A DNA stretch of 64,000 nt. Source: Bacillota bacterium. Its GTDB lineage: Bacteria > Bacillota > Clostridia > DSM-8532. A program made the position numbers and the translations under genes. The notes beneath the pieces are model-generated. The model had not been told where the DNA came from and did not search any database. It saw only the letters and a list, made by a program, of their open reading frames with translations. Shown here piece after piece: positions 25,352 through 34,400 of this stretch (position 1 is its first letter; each line of letters opens with the position of its first letter). The stretch lies in contig JAEZJF010000007.1 of the NCBI GenBank assembly GCA_023415825.1, positions 1-64,000 on the forward strand. Direction: 5' to 3'.

Positions 25352-27661
25352 TTATATGTATTGTGCCTTCGGCACTAAACATCCTTCCTGTCTTGTATTA
25401 AAGCTTACTCTCGTCACACTGTTTCTGTTGTTCAGGTTGTTCATATGCCCTATCAATCTTAAGTATCTTGTTTGAATTCCGTTGAGGCGAAAAACCTCAC
25501 TTTCTTTCACGCCGCTGCTATGTCCGTTGATAATGAGGCTCCAGTCAAGTCCATTACCGGAAGCTTCTATATCAAAGGAATAAATTGTGTTTTCTCCCTC
25601 GGCAAAAGTGATTTCCAGGCTGTCAATGGCTCTTACGGAGCCGAGATCATATCTTATCCACTGACCGTCCCCATAGGCGGTCCAACAAAGTGAGGAGTCC
25701 TCTTTCAAGGTATTGGCCGGTATGTCTCCATGGCTTTTTCCTGGAGGGGGATCGAACATGCGTATATGAAAGCTGCTGGCCGTGGCTTTAAAGCATTCAT
25801 GGAATAGCTCCTGCCTGTCTTTGGCATTTAAAAATTCCTCATAGTACTCATCCCCGGTCAGAAAAACAACGCCATTATCAAATCGAACCAGCTTTTTATC
25901 AAGGAGCGTAGCCAGAAGCTCTGCCTGGAGGAAGGGTTTTCCCTGAAGCATCGTCATATCGCTCTCCAGGGTCCTTGTCCCCCCCTGCTCCGTTATTGTG
26001 ATAAGCTTTCCTTCAATGCAAATTTCCGTATTTTCTTTCTTTATGGTCAGAGATTTTACTTCCCGGTCATAGAGAACCCTCGCACCCCACTTGAAGGCTG
26101 AAAATTCAACGGGAAGCAATATCCTGCCTTCTTTTTCTATTGGGCACAAGTCGCGCTTTTTAGCATCAATTTTCATTCTCCTGTTTCCAACAAAAGCGTC
26201 ACAGCTCCCTGTGCAGAAAGCCATAATATCCCGTACATTACCCCAGGGCACCTCCTCAACTGTAGAGAAATTGTCTCTTGGTTGAAAAGAAGGGTCGCCA
26301 TCAGCTCTTTTCCGTTTTACCCATTCAGGGCCCACATCCGAGGCTTGTAGTGCTCTAAACTTGCTCATTTCACGGTCTTTTTCATCCCAAGCAGGCCCTT
26401 CATAGCTTATTCCCTCAGGAAGCCGTTCTTTTCCCGAAGGATTACCATAGACTCTGTTATTTTTAAAGCTGTTCTTCTTAAATGCTTTATTAAAGATACT
26501 GTTGTCACGGATCGCTTCTTTAAGCACCTGGGATCTTTCCGTTACAATGATATTATCCTCAATGGTGCAATCCTCGGGCAAAAGCACGCGCTGCTGCCGG
26601 GGCCAGTATGCCAGATACCGGAAGCCTATTTCTATGTCGGTGCCTTCATTTTTAATGAAAGTGTTTTCTTTGATAACATTGCGTTTTACAGCATTATACA
26701 TAGGTACGCGTCCCAGAGGCGTCCCTTCTCTTAAAACAGGCTTCCATTCCCGGGTCAGGGCTTCATAAATATATTCGCCGGCCATGAGGCTAAGTGCATG
26801 CCCCTGTAGTCCGTACATATCATTTCCATATATCCGGTTGTTCTCCCCTGTAATCCGTATTCCGTCGCTGCCACCTACACAACCGCCTATAAAACAGTTT
26901 CTTTCAACCAGGGTGTTATGCCCGCTTCTTATGACCAAGCCACCCTGGGATTCTCTGAAGGTATTCTTGCGTACGATATTATGACTGGATTTTAAAGAGA
27001 TAATTTCAGCGCACTCACCATCGGTATGCTCGAAGAGATTGTTCTCTATGAGGAAATAGGCACCCCCGGCATCATTGGCTTCACCATTGCCTCCTATGCC
27101 GAAAACCTGAATAATTTCCAATCCGTTGATGCCATAGGGCGGTATATCGGTAAAATAATTGTCCGCAATGCGATTGAATTTTGCACATTTGATATTCTTG
27201 ATTACCTGTCCGGCATGATTTTTCCCTTTGAAACAACAGCTATCGACACTGTTATATGTTCCGTTCAAAGCTATCCAGATGTAATTGACGGTCTTTTCCG
27301 TAGGGTTATAGTCCACAATGGCCGAGTTCGTCAATCTGCAGTGCCGTGATTCCTCTTCGAAGGTCACGACAGCCCTTCCTTCCAGGTTGCAGCCTTCCGA
27401 TTCTCCCCTGAAAAATAGTCCGTCGACCATTAGGTGTTCACCTGAAATCTGTAGGGTTGAGCATCCGGTAAGTATCACTTCTCCGGGAGTTTCTGCGGTT
27501 AAAACGATGGGATTGCCTTCTGCACCCTTGTCACGGAAAAATAGATTGCAATCCTTCCAGATTCCGTTTTTAAGTGTAATTCTGTCTCCAGGCATTAGCT
27601 TATCCATAAGAAGATTCACTTCCAACGGATCAGATATGGCAATTTGATTCCCAAACTTCAT
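25352..27661 (-). CDS. PL6-like lyase with copper-amine-oxidase-N-like and discoidin domains
   Basis: 769 residues, no signal peptide. Residues about 10-455 are a PL6 beta-helix with many N-x-F / N-x-I turns. Around the catalytic centre it reads CAEIISLK and then LVIRSGHNTLVERN. The Lys base and the Arg remain, but the His that follows Arg in PL6 (RHG) is Ser here, with a His two residues later. Residues about 500-620 resemble the copper amine oxidase N-terminal-like module, and about 635-755 an F5/8 type C (discoidin) module (IRYDLGSVRAIDSLEI ... TRYLRLIGHMN). Both modules are usually extracellular, so their presence without a secretion signal is odd. ATG 27661 lies one base after the permease stop, with AAAGGA in the permease end. 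Confidence 0.82.
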   Translation of the reverse strand: MKFGNQIAISDPLEVNLLMDKLMPGDRITLKNGIWKDCNLFFRDKGAEGNPIVLTAETPGEVILTGCSTLQISGEHLMVDGLFFRGESEGCNLEGRAVVTFEEESRHCRLTNSAIVDYNPTEKTVNYIWIALNGTYNSVDSCCFKGKNHAGQVIKNIKCAKFNRIADNYFTDIPPYGINGLEIIQVFGIGGNGEANDAGGAYFLIENNLFEHTDGECAEIISLKSSHNIVRKNTFRESQGGLVIRSGHNTLVERNCFIGGCVGGSDGIRITGENNRIYGNDMYGLQGHALSLMAGEYIYEALTREWKPVLREGTPLGRVPMYNAVKRNVIKENTFIKNEGTDIEIGFRYLAYWPRQQRVLLPEDCTIEDNIIVTERSQVLKEAIRDNSIFNKAFKKNSFKNNRVYGNPSGKERLPEGISYEGPAWDEKDREMSKFRALQASDVGPEWVKRKRADGDPSFQPRDNFSTVEEVPWGNVRDIMAFCTGSCDAFVGNRRMKIDAKKRDLCPIEKEGRILLPVEFSAFKWGARVLYDREVKSLTIKKENTEICIEGKLITITEQGGTRTLESDMTMLQGKPFLQAELLATLLDKKLVRFDNGVVFLTGDEYYEEFLNAKDRQELFHECFKATASSFHIRMFDPPPGKSHGDIPANTLKEDSSLCWTAYGDGQWIRYDLGSVRAIDSLEITFAEGENTIYSFDIEASGNGLDWSLIINGHSSGVKESEVFRLNGIQTRYLRLIGHMNNLNNRNSVTRVSFNTRQEGCLVPKAQYI

Positions 27662-27662
27662 A

Positions 27663-28544
27663 CTATCCTTTGATTGCACCTACCATTACGCCTTTCACAA
27701 AATATTTCTGCAATAAGGGATACAAGCAGAGAATGGGCACTGTAGCGGCCATGATGGTAGCATATCTCACTGTTTCTGATAATTGGGCAATGTCTGCGGC
27801 ATTAGATCCACCTATCATGTCGTCCATTTCACCCTGTATAAGAATTTCTCTTAATATCAGCTGCAGCGGACGCAGTTTTCTGTCCTGCAGAAAAAGCATA
27901 GCGTTAAACCATGAATTCCAATGGCTTACGCCATAATACAGAATCATGACGGCTATGGTGGCTTTGGAAAGCGGTATGATAATACGGAATAGCACTGTAA
28001 AATCATTGGCTCCATCAAGCTTGGCGGATTCCTCAAGACTGGGTGGTATGGCTTCAAAGGACGTCTTCATGATAATGAGATTAAAGGTGCTTATGGACGA
28101 CGGAAGAATCAATGCCCACAGGCTGTCAATGAGCCCCAGATCCTTTACTGCAAAAAAGTAAGGGATGAGTCCCCCGCTGAAATACATGGTAAAGACGATT
28201 AAAAGCATAAGAGGCTTTTTGAACCGCAGACTGGGCCTGGATAACGCATAAGCGCCAAATGACGTCAAAAGCAGGTTATCCAAAAGACCGAAAATAACAA
28301 TAAAAAATGTATTGAGATACCCTCTCATAAGCATTGGGTTTTTGAACACAAACTCATAGCCGGCCAAAGAGAAGCCCAGCGGGCGAAAAATAAGCCCTGA
28401 ATGCATTAAAAGCTCGGATCCGTCACTGAAAGATGCCATTGCCACATAATACATGGGGTAAATGCAGATTATGATAAGCAGGATAAGAAAAACACTGTTG
28501 AACAGGTCAAATATTCTGCCTGAAATCGATTTTTTTATGACCAT
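27663..28544 (-). CDS. carbohydrate ABC transporter permease (LplC/YtcP-like)
   Basis: 293 residues with six membrane helices. The BPD_transp_1 EAA loop is ESAKLDGANDFTVLFRIIIPLSK near residues 180-205. The N-terminal FDLFNSVFLILLIIICIYPMYYV is typical of the second permease in YtcQ-YteP-YtcP-type systems, which import oligo-uronides such as rhamnogalacturonan fragments. It pairs with the permease at 28557-29522 and the lipoprotein at 29597-31285. No ATPase gene is present in the locus, as usual for this class, which shares an MsmX-type ATPase encoded elsewhere. RBS TAGGAGAG precedes the ATG. Only 12 bp separate it from the other permease gene. Confidence 0.93.
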   Translation of the reverse strand: MVIKKSISGRIFDLFNSVFLILLIIICIYPMYYVAMASFSDGSELLMHSGLIFRPLGFSLAGYEFVFKNPMLMRGYLNTFFIVIFGLLDNLLLTSFGAYALSRPSLRFKKPLMLLIVFTMYFSGGLIPYFFAVKDLGLIDSLWALILPSSISTFNLIIMKTSFEAIPPSLEESAKLDGANDFTVLFRIIIPLSKATIAVMILYYGVSHWNSWFNAMLFLQDRKLRPLQLILREILIQGEMDDMIGGSNAADIAQLSETVRYATIMAATVPILCLYPLLQKYFVKGVMVGAIKG

Positions 28545-28556
28545 GATAATTCTCTC

Positions 28557-29522
28557 CTACCATAAGCTGGTCTGGTTCATTTTTCTGCTGAACCAGTTCG
28601 ACGATAAAACCAAACAGAAGTTAACAACCGAATTGAGTAACCCTACCGCCGCACTGAAGCTGTAGCTGAACTCCTGAATACCCTTCCTGTAGACAAAGGA
28701 TGAGATAACATCGGCTGTATCATAGGTCATGGGGTTGTACAATAGAATGACCTTTTCAAAGCCTACATTCATGACCTGCCCAAGCCTCAGTATCAGCATA
28801 ATAATGATGGTCGGTATGATACCGGGCAAAGTGACATGGAGCAATTGCCTCCAGCGGCCTGCCCCATCGATCATAGCAGCCTCATACTGTTCACTGTCGA
28901 TGGCTGTAAGCGCCGCAAGATAGATGATGCTTCCCCATCCCACATGCTGCCAGATGCCTGTTGAAACAAAAATCGTTTTAAAATACTCCGGTTTTAATAG
29001 AAAGCTAATGCGCTCTCCGCCGAGTATGGCAATTAAATCGTTGATAACGCCGTCTTCCTTGAGAAAGTCTTTGATCATACCGCAAATAACAACCAGTGAA
29101 ATAAAATGCGGCATATAGGTAAAGGTCTGAACGGTTTTTTTAAAAGCGGTATTTCTTACTTCATTAAGTAAAAGCGCTAGAATGATGGGAGCGGGAAATC
29201 CAAACAACAACTCAAAGAAGCTTATTAAAACTGTATTGCTCAGCACCTTCCGGAAATTGAGGCTTGTAACAAAATCCACAAAATGCTGAAAGCCGACCCA
29301 TGGACTACCCCATATACCCTTTGCGGGAATAAAGTCCTTAAAGGCTATAATAGCACCATACATAGGCCTGTAATGAAATAAGAGATAAAACAGCAATACC
29401 GGTATGAGCATCAGATATATATTTTTATTATACTTGATGTCCTTCATCAATTCGCCAACCCTTCCCGGGGACTTTAGCCCTGGGGGGATCTTGGCGGCTG
29501 CACGAACTTGTCTAGCCATCAT
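28557..29522 (-). CDS. carbohydrate ABC transporter permease (LplB/YteP-like)
   Basis: About 321 residues with six membrane helices. The LplB-type start is recognisable: KYNKNIYLMLIPVLLFYLLFHYRPMYGAIIAFKDF. The EAA loop is EQYEAAMIDGAGRWRQLLHVTLPGIIP. It forms the channel with the permease encoded next. The likely start is ATG 29522 or 29519, after AAGG. A perfect 9-bp hairpin with a GAAA loop (29565-29586) sits between this gene and that of the binding protein and may stabilise the upstream message. Confidence 0.93.
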   Translation of the reverse strand: MMARQVRAAAKIPPGLKSPGRVGELMKDIKYNKNIYLMLIPVLLFYLLFHYRPMYGAIIAFKDFIPAKGIWGSPWVGFQHFVDFVTSLNFRKVLSNTVLISFFELLFGFPAPIILALLLNEVRNTAFKKTVQTFTYMPHFISLVVICGMIKDFLKEDGVINDLIAILGGERISFLLKPEYFKTIFVSTGIWQHVGWGSIIYLAALTAIDSEQYEAAMIDGAGRWRQLLHVTLPGIIPTIIIMLILRLGQVMNVGFEKVILLYNPMTYDTADVISSFVYRKGIQEFSYSFSAAVGLLNSVVNFCLVLSSNWFSRKMNQTSLW

Positions 29523-29564
29523 TATCACCTTGAAATCCTATAATTTATTCTTCTTTTAATTAGA

Positions 29565-29586
29565 GGAGAAGGCTTTCGCCTTCTCC
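29565..29586 (-). other. intercistronic hairpin between binding-protein and permease genes
   Basis: On the minus strand GGAGAAGGC-GAAA-GCCTTCTCC is a perfect 9-bp stem with a GNRA tetraloop. It starts 10 bp after the lipoprotein gene. No T run follows, so it is not a standard terminator. A 3' stability element or partial terminator that keeps the binding protein more abundant than the permeases is the likely role. Confidence 0.7.
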
Positions 29587-29596
29587 GGATCGATAA

Positions 29597-31285
29597 TTAT
29601 CTTGCTTTATACCTTTCATAGCTGTTCTGTCTTATCTCAATTGCCCTTTCAATACCCATCTTCTTCATTTCCTCAACAAACTTGTCAAAGTTGTCAAGAG
29701 GCTCAACACCCATGACAAACTTTGAGAACATCTGTGCGGCATAGGCATTGGTATTTGTTATGATAGTCGCCAGTTCCTTGCTTTCCTCGGTCGTCGGCGT
29801 CAAACATGCGGGAAGGTTATGTAGTTTGGCATTGGTCTGGCTCCAACGGTTCGATGCTTCGGGCATTTGGGGGTAGGCCATCACTTGCTCGGAAGCTCTC
29901 GGGTCTACTGCAAAAGCGCCATTAAGCTTCATATACTGGGGCTGCATTTGTGTGAAAGGCTTGCCGTCGGGATTTTTCATGATAAATTCAGTAACCTTGG
30001 GGTATCCGTCCACCATCTTGTAGCTTTCACCCTCAATACCAAAGTTGTAGACCAGGCTGCCCGCTTCCGAATAAGCGAAGTCAAGCCACTTTGCAGCCAC
30101 TTCCACATTCTTACAGCTCGTCATGATGGCAGCGCTTGCCTTAGGATTGTACAGGTCATCGGCTTGACCGGAGAAGGGAGTGTCCCCTGCTTTAAGAACG
30201 GGATAGGTTGCTCCTACCAGATTAAAGCTGGGATTCTTGCTCTTCATGTTATCCATCATTTTGCCGATAACACCGGATAATAATCCAACAGTTGCACCGG
30301 ATTTGTCACCCAGCATTTTTGATTCCATATTCTTTTTATCCGAAAGAGCAAACTCTTTCTCAATGAGTCCTTCTTCATACCATTTTCTGAAGGTGGTGAG
30401 GAACTCCTTGTACTGCGGCTCAATGGGACCATATTTTACCTTGCCCTCATCATTGACATAGAAGCCGTCGGAGGTTTGATAAGCGCCTACAAAGGTATCG
30501 TAGAGCGACATACCCGAGTTATTAACATAGCCTGTGTTGCCGCTGCTCTGAGTATATTCTGCGACAAAAGGAGCAGTGGCACCTTTCTTATCCTTGAAGG
30601 CTTTCAAGGTAATATACCAATCATCAATGGTCACAGGGAGCGGCAAGTTCAGTTCGTCAAGCCAGTCCTTTCTGATGATGGGGCCTCTGAATACTCTGGC
30701 AATTGTAGAAACCCTTATCATAGGATAATTGTAAAAATTGCCGTTGTCTGTTTTAAGCTGCTTTTCGAGTGCCGGATCCTCGGCTATCAGCTTTTTAAGG
30801 TTGGGGGAGTACTTATCAATGGCTTCATTGAGGGGAAGAATCAGACTGTCGGCAATAGCCTTCTCAGGTCCTCCGGGATATTCTGATGCCCAGTTAAATT
30901 CGACAATATCCGGGATTTCACCTGAAACAAGCATAATGTTGAACTGATCTCTTTCCTGACCCTGGGTAGGATGGATATAGATAACCTTAACTCCGGTCTG
31001 TTTTTCTATTTCCTTACCGAGCGGTGTTTCACCCAGGTTATCCGCAACACCCAGGAGATTGGGATTCATTTGACTCCAGAACTTTAAGGTATAGTCAGTT
31101 TTGATAGGGTATGCACTTGTCGGCTCGTTGCTTGGTGTTTCGTTACCGGGTGTCGCACTTTGTGTTGCACTGTTTGTGGGAGTTGCGTTAGCAGGCTGCT
31201 GTTTTTGAGTACAACCAACCGTTATACTCAAAACCATTAATGAAGAAAGAAAAATAGACAATCCTTTTTTCAAATATCTGTTCAT
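29597..31285 (-). CDS. sugar-binding lipoprotein of the oligo-uronide ABC importer (LipO/YtcQ-like)
   Basis: 562 residues. The lipoprotein signal is KKGLSIFLSSLMVLSITVGC, with Cys at about 26 as the lipidation site, followed by a Thr/Pro/Asn-rich linker. The large size and motifs (FWSQMNPN ... DIVEFNWASEYPGG ... KDWLDELNLPLPVTIDDWY) fit the LipO/YtcQ family of oligosaccharide-binding proteins. It should capture PL6 products outside the membrane and pass them to the two permeases that follow. RBS GGAGG lies before the ATG. A promoter with two tandem operator-like sites (31335-31433) is shared in design with the S-layer PL6 gene, so the uptake operon is probably switched on by the AraC-type regulator. 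Confidence 0.93.
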   Translation of the reverse strand: MNRYLKKGLSIFLSSLMVLSITVGCTQKQQPANATPTNSATQSATPGNETPSNEPTSAYPIKTDYTLKFWSQMNPNLLGVADNLGETPLGKEIEKQTGVKVIYIHPTQGQERDQFNIMLVSGEIPDIVEFNWASEYPGGPEKAIADSLILPLNEAIDKYSPNLKKLIAEDPALEKQLKTDNGNFYNYPMIRVSTIARVFRGPIIRKDWLDELNLPLPVTIDDWYITLKAFKDKKGATAPFVAEYTQSSGNTGYVNNSGMSLYDTFVGAYQTSDGFYVNDEGKVKYGPIEPQYKEFLTTFRKWYEEGLIEKEFALSDKKNMESKMLGDKSGATVGLLSGVIGKMMDNMKSKNPSFNLVGATYPVLKAGDTPFSGQADDLYNPKASAAIMTSCKNVEVAAKWLDFAYSEAGSLVYNFGIEGESYKMVDGYPKVTEFIMKNPDGKPFTQMQPQYMKLNGAFAVDPRASEQVMAYPQMPEASNRWSQTNAKLHNLPACLTPTTEESKELATIITNTNAYAAQMFSKFVMGVEPLDNFDKFVEEMKKMGIERAIEIRQNSYERYKAR

Positions 31286-31334
31286 TTATTTTCCTCCTAC
31301 AAGTTTTAATCGAGCGCACTCTCTGTGGTTTTTA

Positions 31335-31433
31335 TTATATTGCATCGGCATCAAATTGAAATGGTCAGATGTGAAAAAACAACCTCCAAAAAGTGAAATA
31401 GACAACGGTCAAAAAATAAAATAGACCTCCAAA
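31335..31433 (-). promoter_or_regulatory. regulated promoter of the uptake/degradation operon
   Basis: The -10 box TATAAT is at 31335-31340 on the minus strand. Upstream lie two tandem sites, each TTGGAGG-N-TGACC: the proximal TGACC is at 31364-31368 with TTGGAG at 31385-31390, and the distal pair is at 31408-31412 and 31428-31433. The proximal TGACC is 23 bp from the -10 box. There is no good -35 (TTTCAA at best), which fits activator dependence. The same arrangement is found at 37696-37793. The distal site ends 2 bp before the stop of the S-layer lyase gene. Confidence 0.75.
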
Positions 31434-31434
31434 A

Positions 31435-34400
31435 TCAGTATTTATTATAGATCCTGTACAATAATGCTGCTGCGGCGGCACGTGTTGTCTTGCCACCAGG
31501 ATTTAGCTTACTTCCGTCACCGGAAATCAGGCCTTCCCTAATCAGAGTCGCCAGGCTTTCTGTTGCATAACCGGCAACTTCTGCTTTGTCGCTGAATGAA
31601 TGAAGTACACTAAGATCTCCTGATTTTTTCAGACCTTTGAACTTTTCCAGGGCCCTGGCTGTCATAGTCATCATATCCTGCCTGGAGATAGCATCTCCGG
31701 GATTAAACAGGTTGTTTCCGCTGCCGGCAGTAATACCGAGCTTCTTTGCGATACCTATGGCTTCACAATAGGAGGCACCTGGTTTAACATCATCAAAGTT
31801 GTCGGTGAAGTCGGCTGTGAGCCCCAGAGTCTTTATCAGCAGTACCAGATAGTCGGCTCTGGTGATGTTGTCTGAAGGAGAATAATGGGTTTTACTTGTG
31901 CCGTTAATGATACCCTTGGAAGCCAGAACCTCGATGGCATTTCTTGCCCATTCCACACCGCCCAAATCGCTAAAAGTTTTCTGCATATAGGCTACGGCAT
32001 AGTAACTGAAATGGGTGATAGAGAAGTTGACGGTTCCTGTGACCGGGTCATATCGGCCACTGGGTACTGAAATCACGTTACCATTGCCATCAATGTACCA
32101 TACAACGATATGTTCAGGATCTTTCAGCTCTTCGGTCGTTGGTTTATAAGGCATGGAAACATTTACCGGCGCATTAGGATTGCTCCACTTAGTTTGTTTT
32201 CCGTCCAGCTTCAAGGTTAGCTGTACCAGAGGTCTGTCACCTATGGCTTCCTTAAGGTCATCGGACAGATTTGATTTTTCACTTAAGCTGATGCTGAGGT
32301 CAGCGATAGAAGAACTGCTGATATTTGCTTTGCTGTTATTGAGCATATTTTCGGGTAATGTTACAGCAGCGACGGCAGTCCTGATCACCAAGTTTCGGGT
32401 AGAATTATCGGATACAAGTAATTCGGCAGGAATTCCCAACGAGTAGGAATTAACTCCGGATATTTCCGAGACCTCAGCCGTTACAGTCCGATTGCCCTTT
32501 GAATCTGTTTGAGCATTTTCGAAGGCCTTCAGTAACGTACCTTTTTCAATGGTACCACTGGCTTGGGTTCCGTTCCGTTTAACTTCAGCCTTGATGGTCG
32601 AAGAAGCAGCATCAGAGTCGCTATTGGAGCCACCCAACGGACTCCCGCTGCCCGAGCCGTTGCCGGAGCTTCCTGATAGCAATGTTCTAGTTGTAACCTC
32701 AGGGCCTACCCAGTTCATATTTCCGTCTTCATCCAGTGCCTGAACTTTAAAGGTGTATGCTGTATCGGCCTGAAGTCCGCTGATGATCACACTGTTTGTA
32801 TTCCCAATAACTGACGATTTCTGCTGGTCTCCGATGTAGATCCTGTACTGTGTCACAACCTTATTATCGGTTGCACCTTCCCACGTCAGTTTGAGGCTGC
32901 TGGCTGTAATTTCTGAAGCGATGAGGCTGGTGCTTTGCCAAACAGGGCCGACTGAAGAAGCGTTGAGACCTACATGGGCTGCCGTCAGCATATCGTTCTT
33001 TGCAGGGGAATCAGAAGTCTGGTCAGCTCCTACATTACAGGGATTTAGAATCGTTTGCCCATCAATGTCTATTGTAACATAGGGATAAGTTCCCGTTGCC
33101 GCACCAAGAGCAGGGCTTGTGGCAGAAGGTCTGTAAATGCCGTTGGCCAGCTCCATTAAAGGATCAGCCACCACGATCTCGCTTGTTGCTGAGGCGTCAT
33201 TGGCTTCAAGAGCCGCTTTCATCGATGGATAAACCATATTCCCTTCATAGAAAGGTCTCGGGGTGGGTATACCGGGTACAGCGGATTTGCTTGTTACATA
33301 GGATAGGGGTGAGGAGCCGGAGTTGACCACAAGGTTGTTGGCTATGGTAATCTCTTGGGGTGCATACTCACGTCCGTTCCAAATGAGGATACCATTGGAA
33401 CAATTGATGATGGTATTGTAGCTGACATGCAATCTCCTAATGGTCCATTTATCAGTCAATCGCCCATTGGTGTAGGAGTCGCCGCCATCAATCTGGAGAG
33501 TATGGGTTGTAAGTCCCTGGAAGTAGTTACTGAAAATTTTATGATCGGTTCCATAGATTCTAATGCCGCCCACACCGGTTTTTTTGCCGTCTCCGATAAA
33601 GTAGTTTCCGTAAATGGTAGTACGATCACCATGGCGCAGGGTAAGCTGTCCCTCGCTGTTAAGGAAAGTGTTATATCGGACGGTTAAATCGGAGGTCTTT
33701 ACAGACAGAATTTCCGGATCGCCATCGCATTCTTCAAAAAGGTTGTACTGTACGATACCATGGGCACTGGATTGAGAATTATAGCTGGTGCCGTAACGTA
33801 TGGTCTCCTTACCGTTAGCGATACGGGGTTTGATATCCTTGAAATGATTGTATTCAATAATGTCATACTGGCTTATCTGTTTAGCTTCCCAATCTCCATC
33901 TATGGATAGCACAACGCCGGGAGCCAATTTCTTTTCAAACAGGTTGCGGTCAACCTTATTATGGTGACTGACAACATTATTATGACTCTTGATGGTTACC
34001 CATGCCATACTGAAGCTGTCTGCATTCTGAACCTCTGTTTCATCCAGAATAAAATGACACCGGGTAATGCGCATGTTATTACAGCCGAGCATATCAATCG
34101 CTTGAGAATTGGAAGAAAGCGTCTGTTTACCTGTAAACTTTATACCTTCCAATGTCATATACGAACAGTTGGTGAAATTGAAACCGGTGACAGCCTTGAT
34201 CTCTGCCATGCCCGCAGTTTCAGCGCGTATGATGATTCTCGCATTGGGAAGACCATGCTTGTCAGCCACAGGTGCAATTGCTCCTGTCTCATAAATGCCA
34301 TCCCTCAGGATAATCATATCCCCGGGATTAGCCAGTGCAATGGCGGCATTCAGTTCATCCAATGACGAAACATAAAGAGTTGTACCAAATACGGGAGTCG

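Noticed and set aside
33961..34365. 134-codon plus-strand frame opposite the S-layer PL6 domain
   Set aside because: Antisense shadow of the PL6 repeats, with no start signal or family features.
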